Shown one piece after another: positions 7,393-16,500 of a DNA stretch of 31,683 nucleotides. Where the stretch lies: IMG/VR virus record IMGVR_UViG_3300029258_002488, positions 1 through 31,683 of that record. One strand, 5' to 3'. This DNA comes from a virus. Position 1 is the stretch's first letter, and each line of letters begins with the position of its first letter. The notes beneath the pieces were generated by a model, which ran no database searches, was not told where the DNA came from, and saw only the letters and a program-made list of their open reading frames with translations. Made by a program: the position numbers and the translations under genes.

Positions 7393-7647
7393 ATGGAAAC
7401 AAAATTTAAGAATGGAGATAAAGTAAAAGACACAATAACAGGATTTGAAGGGACAATTGTATGTGTCGCAGTATATCTAAATGGGTGCATCAGATATTCG
7501 ATACAACCAAAAATAGACAAAGCTGGACTGTATCAAGAATCAGAAACTATAGATGAAGAGCAATTAGAACTGATTAAAGAAAAGAAACCAAAGAAAACAA
7601 AACCATCAGGGGGAGACAGACCACCATTACCAAAATATAAGTTGTAG
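7393..7647 (+). CDS. SH3-like small phage-type protein
   Basis: The 84-residue product has the layout of a small protein common in bacteriophages and prophages. GDKVKDTITGFEGTI opens a small beta-barrel, YLNGCIRYSIQPK follows, then an acidic DEEQLELI strand and a Pro/Gly-rich basic tail (PSGGDRPPLPKYKL). The family has no established function that I know of. Its SH3-like barrel suggests binding of protein or nucleic acid. The start lies behind AAGAGGTAATA. Its presence in an archaeal virus points to exchange across domains. Family recognition is from memory of the motif, not a search. Confidence 0.7.
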   Translation: METKFKNGDKVKDTITGFEGTIVCVAVYLNGCIRYSIQPKIDKAGLYQESETIDEEQLELIKEKKPKKTKPSGGDRPPLPKYKL

Positions 7648-7655
7648 GAATCATC

Positions 7656-7958
7656 ATGGGAAAACCTAGAGACACTAAATATTATTGCAATAAATGTAAA
7701 AAACATTTTCCTGTGAGAGGGATAGTTGTTAAACAGTTGGAAACTTTTAATAAAAAAGCATTCTGTCCTAGATGTAATTCTGATGAACATACTAGCAGAT
7801 ACAATGAAGTTAAAGGTCAATCAAACAGACAAAGCACTTTAAACGACCCACCAACCAACTCCCAGTTAAACTACATCAGCTCTTTAGGTGGTACTCAGAG
7901 ACCTAAGACTAAAGCTGAAGCTGGAGCTATGATAACAAAATTAAAAAAACTAAAATGA
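7656..7958 (+). CDS. Zinc ribbon fused to DUF3072-like helical motif
   Basis: The 100-residue product has an N-terminal zinc ribbon (CNKC at about 11-14 and CPRC at about 37-40). After a polar linker comes PPTNSQLNYISSLGG, then TKAEAGAMITKLKKLK. The last part matches the short motif, often annotated near DUF3072, found at the end of many phage and bacterial proteins (P-T-x-x-Q-x-x-Y-I-x-x-L-G-G). Probable nucleic-acid binding; exact role unknown. The 24 nt across its stop and the next start are repeated exactly at the following junction. Confidence 0.65.
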   Translation: MGKPRDTKYYCNKCKKHFPVRGIVVKQLETFNKKAFCPRCNSDEHTSRYNEVKGQSNRQSTLNDPPTNSQLNYISSLGGTQRPKTKAEAGAMITKLKKLK

Positions 7959-7970
7959 GGTAATTAAATG
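7947..7970 (+). repeat. Junction repeat, copy 1
   Basis: A 24-bp segment spans the last codons and TGA of the zinc-ribbon gene, its GAGGTAA ribosome site and the next ATG. The identical 24 bp occurs at 8235-8258. Both upstream proteins therefore end in Lys-Leu-Lys. Confidence 0.9.
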
Positions 7971-8246
7971 TCTATTAAAATAGAATTATATATTTCAGAA
8001 AAAAATTTTATTAACACCATACTAAGCAACATTGAATATGCAACAGAATGTAAAGCAACAATAGATAAAGAAATCAAGAAAAAAATAATTAAAAAGGTTG
8101 AGGAAAACAAAGAGACAAATGAAATGATAATGAAATATGTAAATGATAAAGAATATATTAAACAACAAATAAATGAAATACTATACCATGACGTCATATA
8201 TTCATTAGACTTGTTGAGACAAGAAGCTAGAGATAAACTAAAATGA
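7968..8246 (+). CDS. Charged helical protein, unknown
   Basis: The 92-residue product is rich in Lys, Glu and Ile and probably all-helical, with no cysteine pairs or membrane segment. GAGGTAA sits 5 nt before the ATG. It lies between two copies of the 24-bp junction repeat, so it may have been inserted as a unit. No family is recognised. Confidence 0.55.
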   Translation: MSIKIELYISEKNFINTILSNIEYATECKATIDKEIKKKIIKKVEENKETNEMIMKYVNDKEYIKQQINEILYHDVIYSLDLLRQEARDKLK

Positions 8247-8258
8247 GGTAATTAAATG
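8235..8258 (+). repeat. Junction repeat, copy 2
   Basis: This is an exact copy of 7947-7970 and again joins a gene end, TGA, ribosome site and ATG. It flanks the 92-residue gene on its other side. Confidence 0.9.
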
Positions 8259-8405
8259 AGTTATTGTGAAAAGTGTTTTAGGGTAATGTCAATTATAACT
8301 CAACAAGTATATGATGATAACAATGAACAGATAGATTGGAAATTAATAGGAGAATATTGTAATAATTGTAAAAGTTTTAGAGAGGTAAAAAATGATGAAA
8401 GATGA
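8256..8405 (+). CDS. Mini zinc-ribbon protein (49 aa)
   Basis: The product has CEKC (residues 4-7) and CNNC (35-38) about 28 residues apart, a simple zinc ribbon with a beta-rich middle. It starts within the 24-bp junction repeat behind GAGGTAA. Its end overlaps the next gene by 14 nt. Likely nucleic-acid or protein binding; function unknown. Confidence 0.6.
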   Translation: MSYCEKCFRVMSIITQQVYDDNNEQIDWKLIGEYCNNCKSFREVKNDER

Positions 8406-8775
8406 ATGGGTATCAACTACTGACCACTGGGAAGTTAAACCTAGAGACCCAGAGAAAGAAGCTGAAGAGAAAAAGAAAGCAAAGGGAACTCAATTAGATG
8501 CAATTAATTTACATCTTACTGTGAACTTATTTACACATAAAAAACAACTCAGAGGAACTAACATAACAACCCAGTCATTACATTTTTTACCAAATGATAG
8601 AACAGAAGAGAAATACAAACTCTGGATACATGTTGATAATATAAATCTTAATGAGTACATCCAGAAAAAAGAGCATCTTAGTGAAATTTCAATTTGGTTT
8701 AGTGATAAGGATGTAGTTAGACTACAGGAATTTTTAAATAAAAACATTAGGGAAAAACAAAAAAAATTTAAGTAA
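8392..8775 (+). CDS. Soluble protein of unknown function (127 aa)
   Basis: A charged N-terminal region (RDPEKEAEEKKKAKGT) leads into a mixed alpha/beta domain (residues about 35-120). Alternating hydrophobic strands such as YKLWIHVDNI and SEISIWFSDKDVV are visible. AGAGGT precedes the ATG at 8392. It is the last gene of the 6.5-8.8 kb operon, followed by a pyrimidine and T tract. No family is recognised. Confidence 0.55.
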   Translation: MMKDEWVSTTDHWEVKPRDPEKEAEEKKKAKGTQLDAINLHLTVNLFTHKKQLRGTNITTQSLHFLPNDRTEEKYKLWIHVDNINLNEYIQKKEHLSEISIWFSDKDVVRLQEFLNKNIREKQKKFK

Positions 8776-8787
8776 TACTTTCAGTGA

Positions 8788-8807
8788 CCTCTCCCCTCTT
8801 CTTTTTT
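8788..8807 (+). terminator. Pyrimidine/T-tract terminator
   Basis: The last 20 nt before the next TATA box are all C or T and end in six T residues, 12 nt after the stop of the preceding gene. Archaeal RNA polymerase can stop at such T-rich tracts without a hairpin. Confidence 0.5.
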
Positions 8808-8833
8808 ATACTTTGTAACATTATAAACTTCTG
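8803..8833 (+). promoter_or_regulatory. TATA box for a leaderless small gene
   Basis: TTTATACTT is centred about 26 nt before the ATG at 8834 and no ribosome site is present, so the transcript probably begins at or very near the start codon. Confidence 0.5.
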
Positions 8834-8980
8834 ATGAAATTGGAAAAGATAAAGGAGCTAAAAATATCCTATTCTGAGAAAGAAGTAAACAACTATCTAA
8901 AAAGAGGATTTGTTGTCATTAAAATCTTATCTTGTAAAAACAATGAAGAGATAAAACCCTGTATCATCATGTCGAAATAG
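8834..8980 (+). CDS. Small protein, 48 aa, own promoter and terminator
   Basis: The product is 48 residues, with an N-terminal helix (EKIKELKISYSEKEVNNYL) and two short strands (GFVVIKILSC and IKPCIIMSK). It reads like a compact structured domain rather than random sequence. The gene has a TATA box at the leaderless distance, and a hairpin terminator begins on its last stop-codon base. That isolated, complete transcription unit is the main support. It may be an early or immunity-type regulator (inference). Confidence 0.5.
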   Translation: MKLEKIKELKISYSEKEVNNYLKRGFVVIKILSCKNNEEIKPCIIMSK

Positions 8981-9019
8981 GGGTGTGATATTTTCTCACA
9001 CTCCTTAGTCTTTTTTTTA
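8980..9019 (+). terminator. Hairpin plus T8 terminator
   Basis: GGGGTGTGA (8980-8988) pairs with TCACACTCC (8996-9004) in a 9-bp stem with one G-T pair and a 7-nt loop, followed by eight T residues (9011-9018). It closes the 48-residue gene. Confidence 0.75.
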
Positions 9020-9123
9020 AAAAACAACAAATACAACAATATTTAAGCATAAAATGTTACTGCTACTGGCGAAATAGATTGGATATGAAACACTGAGTAC
9101 CATAAAACACAATAATATGTTAC

Positions 9124-9158
9124 AAACATATATATTGCTAGAAGTCCATAAGATATGT
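9124..9158 (+). promoter_or_regulatory. TATA box for the 9.2 kb gene
   Basis: CATATATATT (9127-9136) is centred about 28 nt before the ATG at 9159. The stretch from 9020 to 9126 has only tiny open frames, and a further TATA-like AATATTTAAG near 9040. Confidence 0.5.
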
Positions 9159-9389
9159 ATGATAGCAAAAGCAGACCTAAAGAATAAATATGTTACTTAT
9201 ATTGATAAACAAGGGAAGTTCAGAACTGAAAGAGTAATTAAAGTATATCCTAGTCATGTAACAGTTCGACATACTATCAGAATAAAGACACTTTGGAAGT
9301 TTCCTAGAACTAGAATACATAAAGACAAGGTACTAGGTAGGCAATTCAGAAAGAAAGGTCTGGAAGATATTAAATGGGATACAAAGTAA
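9159..9389 (+). CDS. Small basic beta-rich protein
   Basis: The 76-residue product is very basic, with alternating strands (KYVTYIDKQGKFRTERVIKVY then HVTVRHTIRIKTLW) that suggest an SH3-like or OB-like barrel. This is a common design for small archaeal nucleic-acid-binding proteins. The frame extends upstream to an ATG at 9117, but the TATA box lies inside that extension, so a leaderless start at 9159 is preferred. A terminator hairpin follows. No family is recognised. Confidence 0.5.
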   Translation: MIAKADLKNKYVTYIDKQGKFRTERVIKVYPSHVTVRHTIRIKTLWKFPRTRIHKDKVLGRQFRKKGLEDIKWDTK

Positions 9390-9439
9390 TAAATATACAT
9401 AATTATATATTCTTTTTGCTAATATGTTATCATACCTGT

Positions 9440-9485
9440 AGAAGGTAGAGGGTCTTACCATCTCTCTCCCTCTGCTTTCTTTTTA
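9440..9485 (+). terminator. Long-stem terminator
   Basis: The segment 9441-9452 pairs with 9468-9479 in a 12-bp stem with two wobble pairs. The loop is 15 nt, mostly pyrimidine, and a T tract (9480-9484) follows. It ends the unit at 9159. Confidence 0.65.
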
Positions 9486-9502
9486 GTATTTTTAAATTCT
9501 TA

Positions 9503-9560
9503 GGTTATTTATAATAAGAAGCTATTTAAGAATATTAATCATAATCATAATCATAGTGAT
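9503..9560 (+). promoter_or_regulatory. Promoter of the structural operon, with hexamer repeat
   Basis: TTATTTATAATAAGAA (about 9505-9520) contains the TTTATAATA element also found at 18487, 22921 and 30417. A second TATA-like TATTTAAG follows at 9523. Three tandem copies of ATCATA (9538-9555) lie between these and the ATG at 9564, possibly an operator. Confidence 0.55.
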
Positions 9561-9563
9561 ACC

Positions 9564-9683
9564 ATGAATAAAAAAACATACAAGAAAAAATGTAAGAGAT
9601 GTGGATACAACTGGAAAGCAAGAAAGAAAAAACCAAAAGAATGTCCAGAATGCAAAAGCAGAAATTGGAACAAAAAAAAGTGA
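9564..9683 (+). CDS. Mini zinc-ribbon protein (39 aa)
   Basis: The product is a lysine-rich 39-residue zinc ribbon with CKRC (residues 10-13) and CPEC (27-30), the spacing typical of rubredoxin-like archaeal ribbons. It is the first gene behind the structural promoter and ends 27 nt before the 1188-residue gene. Likely nucleic-acid binding. Confidence 0.6.
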   Translation: MNKKTYKKKCKRCGYNWKARKKKPKECPECKSRNWNKKK

Positions 9684-9710
9684 TAACATGAATATTTATG
9701 AGGTAAGATA

Positions 9711-12700
9711 ATGACAAATGTAACCTATGGAAGTTTGTTTACTGATATTGAGACCAAATATAAATCAATACAAGAACAGAGAGGTATATTGAGTCAAAGG
9801 AGAAAAGCTGGTGAGAAATCAATAGAGCATCTTAGAAGGGTGCATCCTAGAACCACACCTAGATTCTGGTATGACAGATTAGCAAGGATAAAAGGAATCA
9901 AGTCTGAGTTTGGTACTTTATCTAGTATGGCAAAAAAGATAGATGTTTCTGAAGCTGAATTAAAAAAACAGGAGAAACTTCTAAAGGAAAAACAATCTGC
10001 TGGTTGGAAGATAAGAAAGAAAGATGAAGGTTATCAGTTCTATAAACCAGCTCCTAAAGTATCATCTAGTGGTGGAAGTGCTGGAGGAGGTTTTTCTGTT
10101 AGAGTAAAATGGAGAACTAAATCAGGAGAGGTAAAAAGTTTTCAAGGAAACATTAAAGGTAATTGGGCTAGTCAGATTTCTCAGAGAGGAGGTACTGTTC
10201 TTTCTGTTGAATCACTGGGTAGAGGTAGGAATGTAAAAAAATATGTCCCTGAAGCTAAAGAGACTGTTGGTGGAGGTTTATTGCTTTATGAATATAAACC
10301 TGAAGAGGTAAAGACTAATGCAATATCTGATGTTAAAGATGTAGATGTCCAAGAAATAGATATTGTAACAGGTAGACCTATGCCAATGCTTGATACATCA
10401 GGAGGTAAAGGAGTACAAGTTGGAGAACTGGTTAATCAACCAACAACAAAATCAATACAAGTACAACCAAGAGGAGATGCTTCAGCAATACCAGAGTTTG
10501 GCACTAAAAAAACAGGAGATGTATGGATTACCCCTGAGAAAAGTACAACTTGGAAATGGGGAGACCCTTCTCCTTATCTTACAGAACATGGTTATGACCC
10601 AAAGGATTTTGATTTCACTACAGAGATACAAAAAACAACAGGAAAAATTGGACAGACTGAAACTGCTATAACAAATGTTGAAAAGAGTTTGCCAATAATT
10701 ACAAAGAATATTGAATCTATAGAAACAATGTTAGCAGACATTAAAGTATCAGACCAGAAGGAATGGAAGTTTCAGGGAGTTGCTAACGTATTTGATAAGG
10801 AGGGAGCTACAGCTTATCTTCAGGAGAAGTTAAAAGAACAAAAGACAACTCTTCAATCTTATCAGAAAGCATTACCTGAAATGGAATCTAGTCTTACTCA
10901 AATGAAAGAAGCAAAGACAACATTGATTGATTACAAAGGAAAAGGATATACTCTTGATGTAAAAGAAGGTGCATATGAATTTGGTCTACCTTCAGCAGTT
11001 GATGTTCATAAATATGTTTATGCTGGTAAAATTGGATATAAAGAACCTGAGCTGTGGGAGAAAGCTGGTGCTTTGGTATTTCCACCTATAGGTCTAGCTA
11101 TGAGTACCAAACAAGTATTAGCTGGTAAAGATGCTCATGCAACTCAGCTTTCTATGGGAAGTCTTATTCAGTCTCCTCTAGGAATAGGTGCTGTTGCATC
11201 TGGTGTTGCAAGTGCAATTACTGGAGATGAAGGATATACTAAGAGAAGTCAAGAAAAAATTGCTGAGTTCAGTCTAGGTCTGAAATCATCTCTTAAAAAA
11301 GGAGGTCTTGCTTACACTGGTAAAGTAATATCTTCTGGTGCTGTTGTTAGTGGTGTGATATTGCCAACTGTTACATTAGGAACTGGTTATGTTTTGACTG
11401 GAGTAGGAGCTGGTGCATCTGGAGTAACTGGAGCTACAGCTACAACATTAGGGAAGTTTGGAGCTACAACATTAGGGAAAGTTTCTGTATTAGGAGCTAA
11501 AGGAGGTCTTGTATCACTTGGAAGTGTTGGAGTTGTAACAACTGGTGCAACTCTTCTTAGAACTGGAGTAGAATCTCCTTATGATTTACCTTCTGCTATT
11601 GCTGAGACTGGTTTCACTGTTGGTCTTGCTTATGGTTCTTTTAAAGCTGGAGGTAAACTATTCAAAAGTAGATTACCTAAGATAAAAACAGTAGATGTAA
11701 AAGCTACAGATTTAAAAGTCATACAAGAAGCACCAGAGGGAGGAGTCACCAAGTTTGAACTTTATGGAAAATATGATGTTGGAGGAGTCAAAGCAGATGT
11801 AATGTTCAAAGGAGCTGGTTACAAAGTAGGAAAAGATTTGCATGTAACTGCTGGTAGAGGGTCAATGAGTTATACAAGTAAAGGAAGCATATTCAAAAGA
11901 CTTACAGGAATAGGAAAAGAAAAATCATTTTATAAAATATTAGATGCAGATACAACAGCAAAATTAGTAGTAAAAACTCCAAAAGAAAATATTTATTTTT
12001 CTAAAGGTACTTCTCAATTACTTTCTGGTAAAAAAGGATACTATGCATATGGAGTCCACGAACCAGTAGGGGGAAAAGGATTTACAAATGTATTAAAACA
12101 ACCTTTTGGAGAAAAAGGGACTACTAATATTTTTAAAGAGATGTTTACAGGAAAAGTATATCCTAAAGAACATGGAATTAAACTAGACCTTTTCAAATAT
12201 GGAGGGAAATATTCAGGAATGTTTCAAAAAGGAACTGTAAAATTATCAGGTAGGATTTTCAGGTTTACAAAAATAAGTAAAGATGGTGGTGCAAAACCAG
12301 TATCAATCAAAGGATTAGATGCTGGAAAAGGAGGTTCGTTGACAACTCAAGAATATGCTGTTGATGTAACAGGAGACTATGGTATAACAGCAAAAGTAAT
12401 TGGTCAGGTAGTTGCCAAATCTATGACAAAAGATATTGTTACAGCACCACCAACTGGTGTTTCTGCTGGTGGATTAGGTGGTCTTGTAGTTAAACAAAAA
12501 CAACCTATAATAAAAGATACAGGAAAAATACAATTAACAACTTCTAAAACTGAACTATCATCATCTTTAAGGACAAAACCTGTATCTATTGTAGCTCAGG
12601 AATCAAAGACAAAAACAGATACAAGACTCAAATCTATTTTATCTTTGTCTGTTGCTAAAGCTGAAAAGTCAGTATTAGGAACTAGAGAAATGACAATACA

Positions 12701-13277
12701 AGGAACTGGATTGAAGCAGATAGATAGATTTGATACTTTAACAACTCCAGCAATAGACACAGCTCAAGCTCAAATTCAAAAGCAGAAACTATCTTTAGCA
12801 CAAAAATCTAAGATGGCATATGAAACAGCTCAAGAATCAATATTTGATACAACTCCATTGAGTGATATAGAACCTATTACACCATTAACACCTATTCCTA
12901 TTCTTTGGGACAGTAAAGAGGTTAAACCAAAAAAGAAAGCAAAGGTAGGGAGACCTAGAAAGAGACCATACAAGCTAGGTAAGAAGAGGATTGCTTTAAA
13001 GACTGTTCTAGCTGACCCCTTCAGTGTCCAGACATCTCAGATAAAATATGGTAAAGCTACAACTCCAAAGGTCACTAAGAAGATATGGGAGGAGTTTCAG
13101 AGGACAGGGAAAGTTAAGACTGTTGAAATGAGACAAGCTGAAAAGAAAGCAAAAAAAGATAAGATAAATTTTGATTACAGTTCTAAAGGTGGTGCAACTA
13201 AAGGAGATAAGGTTACTTTCGATTTCAATTTTATAAACAAAAAGAAAAAAAAGAAAAAGAAAGGAGGAAAAAAATGA
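9711..13277 (+). CDS. Large internal/tape-like structural protein with AT-hook and lysine tail
   Basis: The 1188-residue product starts behind GAGGTAAGATA. Parts in order: an N-terminal coiled coil (about 10-110); Gly/Ser linkers; a second coiled coil (about 310-410); an Ala/Gly/Val-rich hydrophobic stretch (about 525-645) able to enter or cross membranes; a beta-rich middle; and a basic C-terminus. The C-terminus contains VGRPRKRP (about 1079-1086), whose GRP core matches the AT-hook, and ends in a run of lysines. It has no signal peptide. The layout (coiled coil, central hydrophobic part, DNA-binding tail) resembles minor virion proteins that contact both membrane and genome. It is the largest soluble-side protein of the structural block. 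Family not recognised; role inferred. Confidence 0.65.
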   Translation: MTNVTYGSLFTDIETKYKSIQEQRGILSQRRKAGEKSIEHLRRVHPRTTPRFWYDRLARIKGIKSEFGTLSSMAKKIDVSEAELKKQEKLLKEKQSAGWKIRKKDEGYQFYKPAPKVSSSGGSAGGGFSVRVKWRTKSGEVKSFQGNIKGNWASQISQRGGTVLSVESLGRGRNVKKYVPEAKETVGGGLLLYEYKPEEVKTNAISDVKDVDVQEIDIVTGRPMPMLDTSGGKGVQVGELVNQPTTKSIQVQPRGDASAIPEFGTKKTGDVWITPEKSTTWKWGDPSPYLTEHGYDPKDFDFTTEIQKTTGKIGQTETAITNVEKSLPIITKNIESIETMLADIKVSDQKEWKFQGVANVFDKEGATAYLQEKLKEQKTTLQSYQKALPEMESSLTQMKEAKTTLIDYKGKGYTLDVKEGAYEFGLPSAVDVHKYVYAGKIGYKEPELWEKAGALVFPPIGLAMSTKQVLAGKDAHATQLSMGSLIQSPLGIGAVASGVASAITGDEGYTKRSQEKIAEFSLGLKSSLKKGGLAYTGKVISSGAVVSGVILPTVTLGTGYVLTGVGAGASGVTGATATTLGKFGATTLGKVSVLGAKGGLVSLGSVGVVTTGATLLRTGVESPYDLPSAIAETGFTVGLAYGSFKAGGKLFKSRLPKIKTVDVKATDLKVIQEAPEGGVTKFELYGKYDVGGVKADVMFKGAGYKVGKDLHVTAGRGSMSYTSKGSIFKRLTGIGKEKSFYKILDADTTAKLVVKTPKENIYFSKGTSQLLSGKKGYYAYGVHEPVGGKGFTNVLKQPFGEKGTTNIFKEMFTGKVYPKEHGIKLDLFKYGGKYSGMFQKGTVKLSGRIFRFTKISKDGGAKPVSIKGLDAGKGGSLTTQEYAVDVTGDYGITAKVIGQVVAKSMTKDIVTAPPTGVSAGGLGGLVVKQKQPIIKDTGKIQLTTSKTELSSSLRTKPVSIVAQESKTKTDTRLKSILSLSVAKAEKSVLGTREMTIQGTGLKQIDRFDTLTTPAIDTAQAQIQKQKLSLAQKSKMAYETAQESIFDTTPLSDIEPITPLTPIPILWDSKEVKPKKKAKVGRPRKRPYKLGKKRIALKTVLADPFSVQTSQIKYGKATTPKVTKKIWEEFQRTGKVKTVEMRQAEKKAKKDKINFDYSSKGGATKGDKVTFDFNFINKKKKKKKKGGKK

Positions 13278-13534
13278 GGATGTTAAGAAAAATTTGGCTA
13301 AAGCTAAAGAAGATACAACTCAAAGGACAATACACTCTCCATGCCATGCTTATGACATTTATGAGCATTATTGCATATTCTCAGCTCTATCCAATGCTCA
13401 AAGAGATACTTGATGAAGTCATACCCCAAATGGATGATTCTGTAGGGACTCTGGTTGCTTTGTCACCATTATTCATATTCCTATTCATTCTCTATGGTGC
13501 ATTATGGTATGTGTCACCACACAGAGAACAATAA
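13274..13534 (+). CDS. Small two-helix membrane protein
   Basis: The 86-residue product has a basic N-terminus (RKIWLKLKKIQLKGQ) followed by two hydrophobic segments (about 22-42 and 60-80). It overlaps the 1188-residue gene by 4 nt (ATGA), behind AAAGGAGGAAAAA. Position between the two giant structural genes suggests a virion membrane component. Function unknown. Confidence 0.6.
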   Translation: MRMLRKIWLKLKKIQLKGQYTLHAMLMTFMSIIAYSQLYPMLKEILDEVIPQMDDSVGTLVALSPLFIFLFILYGALWYVSPHREQ

Positions 13535-13546
13535 GAGGAGATTTAG

Positions 13547-16500
13547 ATGAAAAAACATATGCTAGTAATAATGCTATTGTTACTCAATTCAATAATCGTA
13601 TTCATGCCAGTACAAGGAGTAGATGAAGTATATGATGGCGATACTGTTTACATTGATAATGAAAATGCATACTTGAGTGCAAATCCCCATACAATAAAAA
13701 AAGATGAATGGGTGACTTTTACAGTCAGAAGCAAAGGATATGAAGGGGATATTGATGCAGTATGGCTTTTTAATACTACATATTGTAGACCAACAGCTCC
13801 AGTATACTATAAAGTTGGTGAAGGAGATTGGAATCTTTTAGAAAAGGAATTTGAGATTAAAACAATAGATTTTGAAAACATGACAACAGCATATGCTTTG
13901 GAAGATGTCACCATAGTAAAAGATGTCAATTATTCTTTAAAATGTTTTGTGACTATGACAGAAGGAACTACTGGAAAATATTGGTATGGTGTTAAACCCA
14001 GTGATATGACATGGGAGCATGGATATTATATTGACCCTTTCTGGGGAGATTACGTTGATTTTACAACTTTCACAGAAGTTGATTCTGCTGGTAACAGACT
14101 TTCAGTAACTTCAAATAGAGCTACATTTACACATCTAAAAAGAAGTGAGAATGTTTATCTCTATAAGGATTATGGAGAAGGATATTGGGGTATTTCTTGG
14201 AATCTTAATTTTACATTTAAAGTGACAAGTACAACAGCAGAAGGATTAGGTTATATTGTTGCCATGACAGACCATGTTGGAGTTAAAAATGATTTTATAG
14301 GTGGTACATCAGTTTATCTCTATTGTACTGATGGAGGAAGCACATTAAGAATTGGACTTCAATCAAGAAATTCAAGTACAGACTATTACTACAATCATGC
14401 ACATGATGGAACAAAAGTATATTATGCAGATATGCAAAGACAAGGTAATAATTTATATTTATATCTTTATAATGATTCAGAAAGAACAGACCTTCTTGAT
14501 TCATTGTCTACAACAACTGATAATACATTGGGTTTTAGAAATTTATATGGAGTAGCAGGGTCAGATGATTATGGAGGAGAAAATGATTATTATATAACAG
14601 GGTATGTTGATTTTTTAGGTATTCTTAATAATGTTGCTCCAAATATTACAGGTGAACAACCAGTGAATGGAAGTTTGTATACTCCTATATTTCCAACTAT
14701 GAATGTTACAGTAAGTGATTATAATAAAGATACTATGGATGCTCACTGGTTAAGTAATTCAAGTGGGAGTTGGGTAGAATTTGGAAAGAATTTAAGCATT
14801 AGTGGTGCAACTCCAAGTAATATAAGTCAGACAAATTCTAATTTTTCAGTTGTTGATGAAATATATTGGTGGAGTGTAAATGTGACTGATTCTTTTAACT
14901 GGACAAATAACACTTTTCATTTTAGAACAATAGATAATGTTGTAGTCAAAGTTAATGAATCCAATGATATAGAAACGACAAGTGCTAACCATACAGGATA
15001 CATAGACACAGGTGGTAATGGAATGTACGATTATGGTTTCTGGGTTGGAACGACAAATCCTGTTACAAAAGATAATTTTCATCATAATATAACAAAAGGA
15101 GAAGTTGATGCACAAGGAAATAGGACTTTTAGAATCTTTGATTATAATTTGACAGAGGGGACTCATTACTATGTTACAGCATGGGTTAAAAATGCAACAT
15201 CATTCACAAATAGTTTAGAGCAAATTGATTTCTGGACTAAATGTAACGAACCAACTGATTTTACTTCAACTCTTGATACTTGTACTGTTACTTTGACATG
15301 GACAAAAGGAACTGGTGCTGATAAGACAACAATAATTAGGAAAAATAATTCATATCCAGAAAACATTGAAGATGGGACACTTATTTATAATGATACAGCT
15401 ACATCTTTTGAAGATACAACAGGGAGAGGAAATTATCAATTTTATAGAGCATGGAGTTGGTCAGGAGATAAGCATTCAGATAATAATTCCAGTACAAATA
15501 TAGAATTTAAACCATGTCCACCAACAAACATTAATTCAGCAATTCAACAGAATTTTTCATTGAGGGTAACATGGACTAAAGGAAGTGGTGCAAATACAAC
15601 ATTAGTGAGGAGAAAACTTAACAGTTATCCAACATCTATTACTGATGGAGATGAATTATATAATGACACTGGACAGATTGTAAGTGTGCCATATTCTGAG
15701 GGAAGTTATTTTTATTCAATGTGGAGCTATGCAAATGGGTCATATAGTGTCCAACAGAATTTTTCAATAGGTGGTATGGTCACTAATTGTTTTGATGAAG
15801 TAACAAATGAAAGTCTGGAGTTTGATATTGAAATATTCAATCAAAATGGGACACAGACATATGAAAGCAGAAATAATACAAATCCACATGTACTGAATGT
15901 ATCCCAGTTACCTTTAGGAGACAAGATAAGACTTGTTTTTAGTGCTTCTCAGAACTATTCAGATAAAAGTGAAAACTTTGAGGGTTATTCAGCAATAGAA
16001 AATGAAACTATCACATATGTTGTGTTGGAGACAAATCCTAATGAAAAATCAACAACTAATGTTTCAACATGGGATGGTGCAACTCCTTATTATCCACCTT
16101 TCACACTTGAAGGGGATGTTATTACAATACTCCCTGATGCATCTCCAGTATTTGATAAGATAATAGTAACATATGAACATGATGAATATGAGAAAAGGAT
16201 ATACTACAGAGATGTAGAACTGGGGAGCTACTATGGTATGAATGCTTATTTACCACCTGATGAAGGAAGTAGTCTTTATCAGATGAATGTCATTGATGAA
16301 TTTAATCAACCAATTCAAAATGTTCACATTGAATTTAAAAGTTACATTGGAGAAGAGTTTAGAGAGATTTCATCTTTATACACAACAGCTCAGGGGACAA
16401 CAGAAATATATTTATTAGATGGAGAACAGTATAAAATTATCTTATCTAAAGATGGGTATCAGACTGAGATTGCAGATATTATTACAGATGTTGAGATTAA

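Noticed and set aside
9053-9076. Seven-residue frame MLLLLAK behind a TATA-like box
   Set aside because: It is too short to support and has no ribosome site or conservation evidence.
9440-9485. tRNA or structured small RNA gene
   Set aside because: There is one stem followed by a T tract, with no cloverleaf arms or TTCRA loop; a terminator explains it.
10390-11085. Gln-rich open frames within the 1188-residue gene
   Set aside because: They are out-of-frame readings of a long, well-supported gene.
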